Part shown: positions 10,170-20,007 of the stretch, in pieces | Numbering within the stretch: position 1 is the first letter of the stretch | Layout: each line of letters opens with the position of its first letter | Assembly: GCA_030704615.1 (NCBI GenBank) | Contig: CM060733.1 | Span: forward strand, 2,046,001 to 2,110,000 | Length of the DNA: 64,000 nt | Direction of reading: 5' to 3' | Origin: Takakia lepidozioides | Taxonomy: Eukaryota > Streptophyta > Takakiopsida > Takakiales > Takakiaceae | The notes under the pieces: generated by a model | Database searches by the model: none | What the model was told of the DNA's origin: nothing | What the model saw: the letters and a program-made list of their open reading frames with translations, nothing else | Program-made: the position numbers and the translations under genes

Positions 10170-11385
10170 TCGCGTATTGCTTGCCTTTTCTGTTTGTAGA
10201 AGTTGTAGCGGCGGCAATATCACAACTTCTACAGCAGGTGGCTGTGCAGGTGGCTGACGTTGTTGATGCCATGGCGCAGCCACAGTCTGAGGTTTGGGGG
10301 GATGCTGCTTTCAACCCACCTAGGACTCCTGCTGCGCGGGAGTACAATCGGGCTATGATTATGCCCTTCAACCAAATTCCCATTGTGATGGATTTGGCTT
10401 GGAAGGAATTCAGTCCTCCACAGTCTTTGGCACATTATTACCAGATCATGCGCATTTGGTTGCCAGTGGCAACTCGGACTAAGGTTCTTCTGAACAATCG
10501 ACCCATTGAGGATCATCATTTTGCAAGGTACTGGTCTGAGGCAGACACCATGCTGAAGGAATTAATTGCCTTCCAGGTTGTTCATGGGTACATCTACACC
10601 AAGACCAATGAGGTATCTAGTATTGTCATGGGCTGTGGATTGTACTATGTTGCTTGTTTCCTTGCATGTTATCACATTGAGCAGCAGAAAATGCAGTCAA
10701 GATTTCTAAGTTATTCCAGTGGAGATCATTGGGTCTTACCTTCAGTTCCACCTCATATGTATCTATATGATGCGAAACTCATGATGCAGAAGGATTCCCA
10801 GCTTCGTTCATGGTTTAATTTGGCTTGGAATAGCTTGGCCAAAGAAAAATTGGGCCCTGATGATATTTTTTATAAGGGACATGAAGCCTGGAAATACTTA
10901 CACTGCTCCAAGGTCATTGGCACACCTCTCACCTATACGGCCAAGGAGTTCAGGGAATTCACTCATTTTGCTTGCAAGCGATTAAAGCAAGTAATCCAGT
11001 TCAAGCTTCCAGACATGGTGGGCCAACACTGCATGCCATGCAGGATTCCTCAGGAACCACTTAAGGTTCGGCCGCCGAAACACCTCAGGGGGGAAGATGA
11101 TTATGATACTACTGGTTCTACAGAGGAACTTTTTGACATGGCGGAGGACTACGCACTACAGATGGCAAAGAAGAAACGGCGGGGATCACCTATGCTTGAG
11201 AGGTTACCTCGTTAACAACCACCGGAGGGTCAGGCATTTCCGTTTGGTACTCAATCGTCTTCACCACCCAGTGACAGGGCTCGGGCTCGCACACAGAGCC
11301 CTTCAAGAGACTCTCACCGTCAGAAGGGTACTTGCTCACAAAGGTTTGCTGATCCTAAGCAGTAAACCGTGAGGACACGGTTTTT
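10170..11385 (+). pseudogene. Family A third ORF, C-terminal module (copy 2)
   Basis: This is the best preserved copy of the module: 344 uninterrupted codons from 10181 to 11215. Conserved blocks are AFNPPRTPAAREY, NQIPIVMDLAWKEFSPPQSL, HYYQIMRIWLPVATR and PPHMYLYDAKLMMQKD. The C-terminal tail is rich in Ser and Arg (RARTQSPSRDSHRQKG after the TAA at 11213-11215), which suggests the ancestral protein ended about 50 codons later. The start is artificial, because family-B LTR sequence replaces everything upstream of 10170. A polypurine tract and LTR follow, so the ORF is the last one in the element. Function unknown. Confidence 0.7.
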
Positions 11386-11402
11386 TGAGAGGGGGAGGGT
11401 AA
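11386..11402 (+). promoter_or_regulatory. Polypurine tract of family A
   Basis: GAGAGGGGGAGGGTAA lies directly before the LTR start TGTTAGAGG. The equivalent tract at 54105-54121 is nearly identical. Confidence 0.75.
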
Positions 11403-12430
11403 TGTTAGAGGGCTGTTTGGGACTTGGACGCTTTGACGGGTTCTGTGGGGTACCCTTAATTTTGCGCAGACTTACAGATGATAGACTTAGGCCACCCAGG
11501 TTTAGGGGTGGTAGACAGGCTCACACAGTCAAGTCATGGGTTATCATAGCCCGACACAGCCCGTGACAGTCTGTCACAGCACGACACAGCCCGACACAGC
11601 TTTACACAGCCTATCACAGTTTATCACAGTCCGACGCAGCACGACACAGCCCGTCACAGTCTTTCACAGCTTATCACAGCCCGACACAGCTACGCACAGC
11701 CCGACACAGCTTTACACAGCCAGTCACAGCTCGACACAGTCACAGCCCAACACAGTTTGGCACAGCCCGTCACAGCGCACAGAGGGAACGGTTATCATTA
11801 GCAGGGAACTACTGTGTGGGAACGACATCTGCAGAGAGAACGTGTTACTTCAGGGGTGACAGTTAGTTAGTTAGGTGGTTGGAACAGCTTGCATGTAGAT
11901 TAGGCAGAGCAGCACCAGGTAGGGGATCACTTCACGGGGAGCGCTTCTTGGACATGCATGAGCGGAGATCAGGCGGAGAGCAAGAATGGGAGCAAGGATG
12001 AAGAGCACGGTGAAGGAGGAAAGATGAACAGTAGATGCTTGTTACATGCAAAGCTGTAGTGATACTGTAGGGCAGATTGGAGACACCATGGCATTGGCCT
12101 GATACCTGATAAATCATAATTTGATACTTATTCGATACAATCACACTGTGTAGAGAGACATGAGTGAAGCTGTGGAATGAATGGATGAGTGAATGGAACC
12201 TGGTAGATACTGAAGCATTCTGAAGCAGATTGCTTCAGTATACACAATAAGGTAAATTGCTAACATGAAAGCAAGAAGAAATACAAATAGGAAGCACAAC
12301 CATGATTCACTAGCTGTAGGTCATGACTGATTGTTCTGAGCGGGCTGAGTGCTTAGAGATATCCAACTCTTCTATCTTGGAGTTTCCACCTCGGATAGCG
12401 AAGGGATGGGTGATTAAAAGCCGCTCGACA
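11403..12430 (+). repeat. Family A 3' LTR, complete
   Basis: This 1028-bp LTR runs from TGTTAGAGGGCTG to GCTCGACA. The stretch 11545-11780 is an array with CACAG every 10 bases. The three bases between CACAG boxes vary (CCC, CAC, TTT, TCT), and every reading frame of the array stays open, giving spurious Ser/Thr/Gln/Pro/His-rich ORFs. It is preceded by a polypurine tract, so it is a 3' LTR. Confidence 0.88.
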
Positions 12431-12985
12431 CTCTAATTTCTCGTTGGCTTCAGTACGCCTTCTATGCCTATCACTTGGCCGTCGGTTTCTACCTCCTCTT
12501 GAAACCATCTCTCTAAACTTCTTCTACCTAAACCCCATGTTGTATAACAAAGATCCATCATCGTTGTGAGCTCCAAACGCAAGCTTAGTTGACTTTCAGA
12601 GGCAGGGAAAGTGAAGCTCCAAACGCAGGTTTGAGTTTCAGAGACAGGGAGACACTAAGTATGAAGACGAGCAACAAACGATAAGAGCCCGCGCAAAGTT
12701 GTCCCTTCTCTCGTGTTATGTGGCACATTGTAAGAGGCCCAAATTATATCAACAAATCATATATAGCCACGCAATAATTTTTTTTTCCCTATTTTATAAT
12801 TCTAATTTTATATATTATATACTTGATCCACATACTGTACGCAAGTATATGTAATGGTTAAGTATAAGAAAATAGTATAAAAAAGTATACAAAAATTTCA
12901 CCAAATGATATCACTCTAGCATGCATTGGCCCTCCATTACATACGAGAACCACAACATAGCCTCATCTCCAACAGACTCTCGTGC
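12431..12985. other. Gene-free stretch after family A LTR
   Basis: At 12431-12508 the minus strand encodes a short basic peptide starting MVSRGGRNRRPSDRHRRR, which resembles the start of a gag protein of another LTR element, though nothing follows it. An imperfect tandem copy of about 41 bases (AGCTCCAAACGCA...) lies at 12568-12650. From 12740 to 12900 the DNA is very AT-rich. No gene is supported. Confidence 0.35.
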
Positions 12986-13948
12986 TTATGATCCATATGT
13001 AACAGACTCTCCTGCCTGTGATCCATGTAGGAAGTATTGCCGAAGAGTGGGCAAGTCCTTCAACAACTTCTTGTATGATGTGAAATTTCTAAATTGCATC
13101 CACCGATGCTGCAGGAACGATGATGCCATCCGGTCGAAGTGGACCGCAGTCACTGCGGACAAGTGCTTCTTGCGGACACCGAACGTTGGGTGTGCCATAG
13201 CCATATGCCGCACCTCCTCTGGACGAGGGTCATCCATAAGGAGGAGCTGAACAAGGAGTGGCGGTTCATTTCCTTCACTCAAAGAAGAAACAACAACTTT
13301 CCCTGCTTGCTCCAGAACATGGTTGGCTTCTTCCGTAGTATACTCCATGGAATAGAGATAAGGGACAAAGGGCCACCTCCGGCCCGTTACAATGTGGTGC
13401 AGGTCACTATACCAGTCCAGATGGGCACTTATGTCACCAATCCTGAAGCGGGGAAGTGTAGGATCCTCTGCGTTCTTCGGCGCCACCGGTAACGACGATC
13501 TCCACATCCCAAAAATGCCCACAGTGGAGGGGAAATGGGCATAGTCTTCACCCTGTGCAATTGGCCCAGTCTTAGGTATGAGGTCTACTGAGGCGTGCTT
13601 CGGTCTACCCAGGTGCAAGGAGTTCTGCTCATGATTGCTGGCGTGTGCTTCACTGTGGTTTGGTGTGATGAGGTCTGCTGTGGTCTCCTGAGGAGTGATG
13701 AAGTCAGCGATCTGCTGGAGGGGACCTGCCGACTCCGTGTCAAGTTCGTCTATGGCGGCTGCTGATCCGGGGTATTTCATCAAAATGTACTCGCGAACCC
13801 GCTGCACTTCAAGCCGCACCTCACGCACTTGCAAAGGAGGTTCCTGACGTGGCGTCCGCCAAGTTGATATGGCTTTGCGAATAGACTGAGCAGTGTGCTG
13901 TGCAGCAAAAGACAAATGAGCTTCATCGGACAGACCGGATCCATTCGA
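12986..13948 (-). CDS. Unknown gene, 3' exon
   Basis: This 3' exon of a minus-strand gene is open for more than 300 codons to TAA at 12986-12988. A splice acceptor (attcagtcag before TCGAATGG, at 13949) joins in phase with the donor at 14450. The protein has a helical, charged N-terminal part (KAISTWRTPRQEPPLQ, VREVRLEVQRVREYI) and a C-terminal part with DWYSDLHHIVTGRRWPFVPY and MDDPRPEEVRHMAMAHP. No family is recognised. The intact long frame and plausible splice sites suggest a real gene or a gene-like transposon ORF. It is transcribed away from the methyltransferase-like gene at 15253. Confidence 0.5.
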   Translation of the reverse strand, partial: SNGSGLSDEAHLSFAAQHTAQSIRKAISTWRTPRQEPPLQVREVRLEVQRVREYILMKYPGSAAAIDELDTESAGPLQQIADFITPQETTADLITPNHSEAHASNHEQNSLHLGRPKHASVDLIPKTGPIAQGEDYAHFPSTVGIFGMWRSSLPVAPKNAEDPTLPRFRIGDISAHLDWYSDLHHIVTGRRWPFVPYLYSMEYTTEEANHVLEQAGKVVVSSLSEGNEPPLLVQLLLMDDPRPEEVRHMAMAHPTFGVRKKHLSAVTAVHFDRMASSFLQHRWMQFRNFTSYKKLLKDLPTLRQYFLHGSQAGESVTYGS

Positions 13949-14450
13949 CTGACTGAATTTAATAACACTCAGTAGACAATCAACAGACCATCAGCAGTCT
14001 ACAATACACATTCATTAGACCACAATACTCAGTAGACCATGATATTTAGCAGACACTCATACCTTAACAGACAATCTGGACTTCAGCAGACAAAAATATT
14101 TCAGAAGACCTAATTATGGACGTACACAGTCTGCTGAAGTCTTCCACAGATGAGCAGACTACGCGACAACACAAGAAATAGGTCTGTCGGCTTCACCACA
14201 AGTCGGTTCATACGGGAGCTGGCTGCTATGCAGCAAAACACACATGATCCATTGGGCATTTGGAGCTCTAAGATCTCTCAGCAGACCATGGCAACGAGCA
14301 GACCACTGCCTTTAGCAGACTCCAGAGACTGGGGCAGAATAACTAAGAGACCGAACTATGGATGTGCATAGTCTGCTGAAGTTCAATAGACTAATCGACA
14401 GTAGTCCCAAAAAAATGCAAAAAAATGCAGGAATGGTTTGATAGCATTAC
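13949..14450 (-). other. Intron of unknown gene, with CAGCAGAC words
   Basis: The donor is GAG|GTAATG at 14450 and the acceptor is near 13949. The intron and the flanking exons are full of the word GCAGAC or AGTAGAC (for example 14020-14160 and 14270-14330), in both orientations. This gives it a low-complexity texture unlike its neighbours. Confidence 0.45.
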
Positions 14451-15157
14451 CTCGTCAAGTATGTTGCCCGCATTGCCATCACGCATGGCATTCAACCACT
14501 TTTCTTTGGCTTCCCGAATACTTGATGTTATCCGTCCTGTCTGCACATATCTGAAGAAAAAGGGGAAGAACTGCGGATCGTCTTGGGGTGGGCAGACTGG
14601 TGGGAGAACGCCAAACCGAAGTAGGTACAATGTTCCCAGGCAGGCTGGACCAGCAGACTTGTGGGTGGTCTTTTCAGGTCCCATATCTTTGGTCTGCCCA
14701 AACCGCAGACCGGGCTGTTGGGTCTCCTGGGCGGTGTGGGCAAGAGAGGTGTTGTTGTCAAGGCTGTCTATGAGCATGTCCAAGTTTGTCCTCTCAGATA
14801 AAGCAATATCCACTGCACTGGACAGTGGACCTTGCCCTTCGAAGTCATTATTTCGGATGATGTTGTCAGTACGCTTGGCAGACCGGCGGGCAGAACATCG
14901 GCAGACTCAGACTCACTGGAGGAACTGATGGGTATAGTCTGCCAGGACTTTCTGGTCTGGCGCGCATCGGGCGGACTCCCATGTAGGCCCGCAATGCTTG
15001 CATCCCAAGCAGAGCTTGCCTGACGCGCTTCGGACGGACCCCCCTGCAGGACTGACAGGTTTGCATCGCAAGCAGACCTTGCCGCGTTCGCTCCCGCTTT
15101 TTTTTTTGCCCCATCACTGAGTTTTTGCTTGGCACAGGCACTTCCTCTAGACTGCAC
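14451..15157 (-). CDS. Unknown gene, 5' exon(s)
   Basis: Two overlapping minus-strand frames are open here. The first (14768-15157) begins near MQSRGSACAKQKLSDG and is rich in Ser, Ala and Lys, with a serine cluster ISSSSESESAD, so it is probably disordered. The second (14451 to about 14900) has AVDIALSERTNLDML and GRITSSIREAKEKWLNAMRD and ends DE at a good splice donor. The frame switch between them needs either an intron near 14880-14960 or a frameshift; I could not settle which. No domain is recognised. The gene's start lies only about 100 bases from the start of the divergent plus-strand gene. Confidence 0.4.
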
Positions 15158-15252
15158 AGTTGCATCCTTCCAGCAGTCCGCCAGTACCGTTGGCGCAATT
15201 CCTCTGTACTTCGTGGAATTGGGTTTGCGTCGCGGCTATTGAAAACATCTAC

Positions 15253-16016
15253 ATGGAGTCAGAGGAGAAGAATCTAACCCTCCCGACACTCGAATCGTAT
15301 CTCAAAGCTGCGGAGGCCAGGGCCCGCATAAAGTACAAGTCGCGGATGGTAAAGTACGTGGCCATAGCTGATCCCACCCTTGGTGCCGACTTTCTGGTGG
15401 AGGTGGGGAAGCACTACTCCCGCGCTTTGAAGCCCACGATGACATTGGGGAAGCTCCATCGTCTAGCCACATCCTGTGTGGATGCAACAGAAAAGGTGAT
15501 ACATTCTTAACCAAATTGTGGTGGCAACAACTCGTTTTTGTGGTGTTTGGCGCTTACAAATATGCTGGGTGGTTGGACAGACCCGGTGGCTCCAAATCTG
15601 GAATGGTTCCCAAAGTACAAGGGACATGTGGAGCTTCCCCAAACCGGACAAACTGTCTGACCCGACATTCGACATGTGGATGAACCGCATGACATGGTGG
15701 TTTCAGGTACTTCCACACGCTTCGTTTGGCGCTTCTACTCTTGTAGGGGGTGGATTCATTGTATTTTTTGAGGAAAGCGATCTGATGGAGAATCTCCACA
15801 GGTGACGACGAATGCGCAAGAGCAGCTGGACACACAAGCACATCAGTTCAAGATGGAGATTTCTCCTGCAGCAGAGAGCCTACGCGACTATGTGACGAGG
15901 TACTTTCTGCTCTACAAAACCGACCTATTCTTTCGGGAGATACCCCATGCCCGCCGGAGCCACGAGTTCACCGACCAGCCGAACGCGGACAAAGCAGCAA
16001 TGCGCCTTCTGTACAG
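15253..16016 (+). CDS. Methyltransferase-like gene, exons 1-3
   Basis: Three exons fit consensus splice sites with consistent phase: 15253-15495 (ATG at 15253, donor AAAAG|GTGATA), 15581-15706 (donor TTTCAG|GTACTT) and 15802-16016 (acceptor CCACAG, donor TACAG|GTACAT). The encoded N-terminal region begins MESEEKNLTLPTLESYLKAA and includes NRMTWWFQ and SLRDYVTRYFLLYKTDLFFRE. It is helical, with no recognised fold. Exon 3 joins in phase to an exon at 16871, skipping the repeat array. The acceptor of exon 2 is weak, so that exon is the least certain. Confidence 0.5.
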
Positions 16017-16100
16017 GTACATACGCGATGCCTTCCTTTCAAGTCCTTGCATTTCAGGATATTAGAGGCCTCATGTGGCGCATGAAAATTGGTCTTTAGG

Positions 16101-16850
16101 AAAATGGCGCCGAATTTCCAGTTCAGGGCTCCGAAAATGGCTAAGTCCCTAGGGTGGCTAGCCCTAAACTGGAAATTTGGCGCCATTTTTCCAGTTCAAG
16201 GCCATATTACCGTTCTGGGACTTAGCCATTTTCGGGCCGGAAATGGGAAAATGGCGCCGAATTTCCAGTTCAGGGCTCCGAAAATGGCTAAGTCCCTAGG
16301 GTGGCTGGCCCTGAACTGGAAATTCGGCGCCATTTTTCCAGTTCTAGGCCCTATTACCATTCTGGGACTTAGCCATTTTCGGGCCGGAAATGGGAAAATG
16401 GCGCCGAATTTCCAGTTCAAGGCTCCGAAAATGGCTAAGTCCCTAGGGTGGCTGGCCCTGAACTGGAAATTCGGCGCCATTTTTCCAGTTCTAGGCCCTA
16501 TTACCGTTCTGGGACTTAGCCATTTTCGGGCCGGACCAGGGAAAATGGCGCCGAATTTCCAGTTCAGGGCTCCGAAAATGGCTAAGTCCCTAGGGTGGCT
16601 GGCACAAAAAACCGAAATTCGGCGCCATTTTTCGAGTTTTAGGCCCTGGCAGTTTTGGAACTTAGCCATTTTCGGGCCAAACCGGGAAAAATGGCGCCGA
16701 ATTTCCAGTTCCGGGCTCCCAAGATGGCTAAGTCCCTAGGGTGGCAGTCACCGAAAACCGAAATTCGGCGCCATTTTTCCATTTCTAGGCCCAGTCAAAT
16801 CCGCCCCAACCTGGGAAAATGGTGCCGAATTTGCAGTTCAGGGACCTCAT
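16101..16850. repeat. Tandem array of 147-bp self-complementary repeats in an intron
   Basis: The word AAAATGGCGCCGAATTTCC recurs at 16101, 16248, 16395, 16542 and 16688, with a diverged copy (GGTGCCGAATTTGC) at 16816, so the unit is 147 bp. Within each unit GGCGCCGAATTTCCAGTTC is followed about 70 bases on by its reverse complement GAACTGGAAATTCGGCGCC. The words CCGAAAATGGCTAAGTCC and GGACTTAGCCATTTTCGG form a second inverted pair. Open frames of 216 and 157 codons on opposite strands are by-products of the repeat. The array lies wholly inside the intron 16017-16870 of the methyltransferase-like gene. Confidence 0.92.
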
Positions 16851-16870
16851 TGTGTTTTTCATGAATGCAG

Positions 16871-17573
16871 GTACTGCAAGTTCTCCCTTTTGGAGAAAGG
16901 TCATCTGTCTTTCGAGCCACCATTCTTCCTGGCATGGAGGAACCCTGGGGCTGACTCCATGTACACTGATGATATTGTGAAGGAGTGGCATCTGGAACAT
17001 TTGCGCGATTGCCCTTGGTATGTGGACCTTCCGCCCGGCTCGCTCGACCCATCCGAGTTTCAATTGAAGTTGGATGCTGAGGCCCGACGAAACCGGGCTC
17101 CGCTGTCTCCGCTGGGTGCAAAAGAGGCAAAAGCGCTTGCGAACTCCAGGAAAGCGGCAGAGCTTGCTCAGGCAGGAATTCAGGAGAAATTGAATGAGAA
17201 GAATAAAGGCCAAAGGAAAAGGACAAGGAAACAGGTGAGTACAGTAACACCCAAAAAACAGAAAACCATCGGGGCATCGGAGGAGGCGCAGGAGGGGACC
17301 CAAGGGAGTGACTCGGACGACGACTTTGTTCAAGGTCCTGCGACTGCTGTTGCTGCTACCAAGTCACCGGTCGTCCGGGTTCCCAAGTCAGTTCGGAGTG
17401 GGACTGGCTCTGCCAAGAAGTTGGCATTTGAGGGCAAGCCTACATGGCGGTATTCGGTGGTGACGTTTACGCATAGGCCAAAGCTAGAACCTCCAACCAT
17501 CATCCAATGCGTCAATGAGAGCTTCCTTGACGCTCTCGCTGCCAGGGCAGCCGAGAATTCTTCACGGCTGTGA
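16871..17573 (+). CDS. Methyltransferase-like gene, exon 4
   Basis: The exon begins after the acceptor aatgcag at 16870 and completes the Arg codon split by exon 3. It encodes KFSLLEKGHLSFEPPFFLAW and DIVKEWHLEHLRDCPWYVDL, then a lysine-rich linker (KEAKALANSRKAAE, GQRKRTRKQ, likely nuclear localisation), an acidic patch GSDSDDDF and a C-terminal part WRYSVVTFTHRPKLEPP leading toward the methyltransferase core. The frame ends in TGA at 17571-17573. The next coding block is in another frame, so either a short intron (GTGAGC follows at 17570) or a frameshift joins them. Confidence 0.5.
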
Positions 17574-17594
17574 GCACGGATTGCAAGAGCACTC

Positions 17595-17606
17595 GGGGGG
17601 GGGGGG
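17595..17606 (+). repeat. G12 homopolymer at a frame change
   Basis: Twelve consecutive G residues lie exactly where the reading frame changes between exon 4 and the methyltransferase core. Length change in such a run would explain the frameshift. A sequencing error is the alternative. Confidence 0.8.
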
Positions 17607-17609
17607 TTG

Positions 17610-18538
17610 AGGTGGAGAGAGCTTGCGATATGATTCTCCTCGACATTCCAGATGGGGAGCTGCTGGAGGGCCTGGATGGTGTGCCCACCTGGAACAGGTT
17701 TACTGAGGACTACTGGAAAGCCGGGTTTGGGCTGGCGGGGATGCTCCTAGATGACGGTGGATGTGTGGTTGTCCTTGCCACAAGAGGGAAGACCACAGAG
17801 AATGCGGTGGCAAGATGGACACCGAAAAGTGTCACCCCGGTCCTCCTCAGAAAATGGTTTTGCATCAATACACAGGGGTTGCGAACAGAGGGCCAAAGTG
17901 TAAGTTATCAATCTATTGCATTCACCTCATATTGTGGTGTATCTAAACTAGATCCCGGAGTTGATCGCTCTTTTGTTGGATGTGCAGACATTGGTGTTTG
18001 AGGCATATTGCTTTGCGAAGAGAGGGTCTACGTTCAAATTCCGCAACGACAGTCATCTTGTTGATGCCGCTGTGGACCCTGTTACCTACGATGTCCTCTA
18101 CAACTATGTGCCCCACTCCAGTATGCCGAAGGACACAAAGACAGGCAAATCGTGGCGGTACAGCCGGACCCGGAGCCCTGCTTTCATCCAAACCCTCATG
18201 GAGACGTGCTCAGATGTCCAAGGGCGGATTCTGGCCCTCACATGCGGCACGGGTAAGCCTTCACGTGCTCAGTTTGTCCCCTGGCCCGATTGCAATTGCA
18301 TGCCGCAAGCTATTAACCGCCCGCTTTGTTCCTCAGGTGCTTCAATGTGGGCAGGGACGTTGTCCGACAGGCATGTGTTCGCCTTCAAGCCAGATACTGC
18401 CCTCCACAACTCGGAACTTGCAGCGGCTGAACGTCTGCCAAAAGAGGAAGAGGCATCCTCGGAGGATGAGGAAAAATCGGAGAAGGAGCAGGGGGAGGAA
18501 CAAGTTGGGATCGAGGCCGAGGAGCCCCCGGTGTACGA
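17610..18538 (+). CDS. Amino-methyltransferase-like core (beta-class motif order)
   Basis: Exons are about 17610-17899 (donor AGT|GTAAGT), 17988-18252 (acceptor ATGTGCAG, donor ACGG|GTAAGC) and 18337-18538 (acceptor TTCCTCAG, donor ACGA|GTGAGT), all in phase. The first carries ACDMILLDIPDGELLEG, the position of motif IV (DPPY in active enzymes), then LLDDGGCVVVLATRGK. The later exons carry RSPAFIQTLMETCSDVQGR, then ILALTCGTGASMWAGTLSDR, HVFAFKPD and LAAAERL. This is the layout of the motif I region (FxGxG with a following acidic strand) in N6-adenine/N4-cytosine methyltransferases. Motif IV before motif I defines the beta class. DPPY is replaced by DIPD, so activity is doubtful. The end is acidic and probably disordered. 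Confidence 0.55.
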
Positions 18539-18667
18539 GTGAGTGGTCGCATTGTAAGTTGCCTCCAGATTTTGTGAGGCACCTCCCTTCGCTCTCTTAT
18601 TTCATTGAAAACCCTTTCTGCTTCTGCTGGTATTGACATTCTTGAAGTGGATTTATTCTTACTGTAG

Positions 18668-19127
18668 GATGCCAAGTACGGCAGGAAGGACGTCTACACC
18701 GGAGTTCATGGGCAGGAGGAACGTGCATTTTTTTGCCAGGGGGGATTTCATGCCTAGTCCAGAAAGGGACTACATCCTTCCTACTTATGCTGCCCGGCTT
18801 GCTTCTGTGTCCATTAGGAGGTGTTCCGAACCTAGTCGTGTACAGCAGATTTTAGACGAGGCAAACCTCAAGAAAATGAAGATGAGGGAGGAGGCAGCAG
18901 CTATTAGAGCCCGTCGGGCTCGTAGATTTGTCTTGGATTCTGCTGAGGAAAGTGGGGGAGAAGAGGCAGAAGATTCCTAGGAGGTGAGGTGGACAATCCC
19001 CCAAGGAGAGGATGGCATTTTTGAGAGGCATACTGCAACCGATGCATCACAGAGCTCGGAGAATGGGGGGGATGAGGGGGATGAGGAAGAAGGAGGGCGA
19101 AGTTCCTCGGAAGGTGTAAGAGAGTAG
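18668..19127 (+). CDS. Methyltransferase-like gene, last exon
   Basis: The acceptor TTACTGTAG at 18667 joins in phase (GA|G) to the donor at 18538. The exon encodes MPSTAGRTSTPEFMGRRN, ERDYILPTYAARLASVSIRR, a basic coiled stretch KKMKMREEAAAIRARRARR and an acidic end. A TAG at 18978-18980 stops the frame, yet the same frame stays open for 49 further acidic codons to TAG at 19125-19127. Either the longer form is ancestral or the second part is chance. A poly(A) signal AATAAA lies at 19183-19188. Confidence 0.5.
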
Positions 19128-19182
19128 TTCCCATTAACAGTTAGGACACACTTGTATAGACGTGGCTTGCCACAAAATTTGC

Positions 19183-19188
19183 AATAAA
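19183..19188 (+). terminator. Poly(A) signal after methyltransferase-like gene
   Basis: AATAAA lies 56 bases after the last in-frame stop at 19125-19127, in a T/A-rich context suited to 3' end formation. Confidence 0.5.
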
Positions 19189-19239
19189 ATGTTGCATTTC
19201 ATTGCTATGACAAGTCCACATGACCCTATTTCCGTGCTT

Positions 19240-19320
19240 CCTAACCCTATTTCCGTGGACACAAAATGGCCCGCTCATGCTTTTTTTTTTTCCCGTTCAT
19301 GCTCATGCCGCTCATGAAAT
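19240..19320. repeat. GCTCATGC-type short repeats
   Basis: The words GCTCATGC and CCGCTCATGA repeat here in the form GCTCATGCCGCTCATGAA. The reverse-complement words (GCGGCATGAGCGG) repeat at 58838-58875, beside the larger CACTA pseudogene. This links the two loci and suggests a CACTA-associated or intronic repeat. Confidence 0.6.
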
Positions 19321-19408
19321 AGTAGCCCCCCATTACAGGGTTACATCCCCCGGCATGAACACAACAAGTATGGTGTCTTTTGATTGTGGAGTCTCATCTG
19401 TTTTCTAG

Positions 19409-20007
19409 CACCAGTCCATTACCAACAATTCAGGCAATGACATGGAGGAACCTACAAGATATGTGGGTCTTATAAGGGAGATGTTGCAAATTGACTATGG
19501 CCAAACACAACCTATAGTGTTTTTGTGTTTGTGGGTACGGGCGCGTCGCGTGGGTCGTCAACCTATGTCAATGAAGCAGGATGATGCTGGCTTCACACTG
19601 GTCAATCTAACCGTATGCTTCCTCCTTTTGAGCAACCTTTTGTGTTTCCTGGCCAGGTTGATCAAGTGTTTTTTTCTGATTGTGTGAAGGAGCCGGGGTG
19701 GAAAGTCGTCCTGGAGAAGAGCCGCCGAGCACGTAGAGTGGTCTGTGACATATCAATTGCTAATGATGATGTGGCGGAAATGGAAGGATTGTTAGCCCCA
19801 CAAAGACTAGAGGAGACTCTGGTAACTGATGGCCCAACACGCAGACGAGCGGTACCGGTTACTCCAAAGCAGGTGGCCTCCTTGTACCTCCGAGCACCCC
19901 GTAGTAGTGGTGATGATGTTCAGCCAACCCTTGGACAAGATGAAGTTTGTGATGAAAACAGTGATACATGCACTGACCCAGACCTAGATGAGGATGATGG
20001 GGATTAG
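19409..20007 (+). pseudogene. CACTA element DUF4216-like remnant
   Basis: After an acceptor GTTTTCTAG the frame reads EEPTRYVGLIREMLQIDYG, then KQDDAGFTLVNLT, and after a one-base shift near 19610 FEQPFVFPGQVDQVFF and EPGWKVVLEKSRRARR. This order (short beta block, GFTLVN, QVFY-like, DW.VV) is that of the DUF4216 region found at the C-terminus of plant CACTA/En-Spm tnp2 transposases. The tail is acidic and ends at 20007. The frameshift makes this copy non-functional. Upstream transposase domains are absent here. Confidence 0.7.

Noticed and set aside
11536-11859. ORFs rich in Ser, Thr, Gln, Pro and His in LTR decamer arrays
   Set aside because: All frames stay open because of the 10-base period. 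The array lies inside LTRs in both orientations, so the ORFs are by-products.
13139-13492. Plus-strand ORF over the unknown minus-strand gene
   Set aside because: It is in the shadow of a longer minus-strand exon with splice sites. It has no features of its own.
16089-16739. 216-codon and 157-codon ORFs on opposite strands
   Set aside because: They come from the inverted words of the 147-bp repeat. The peptide repeats track the DNA unit and share no protein features.
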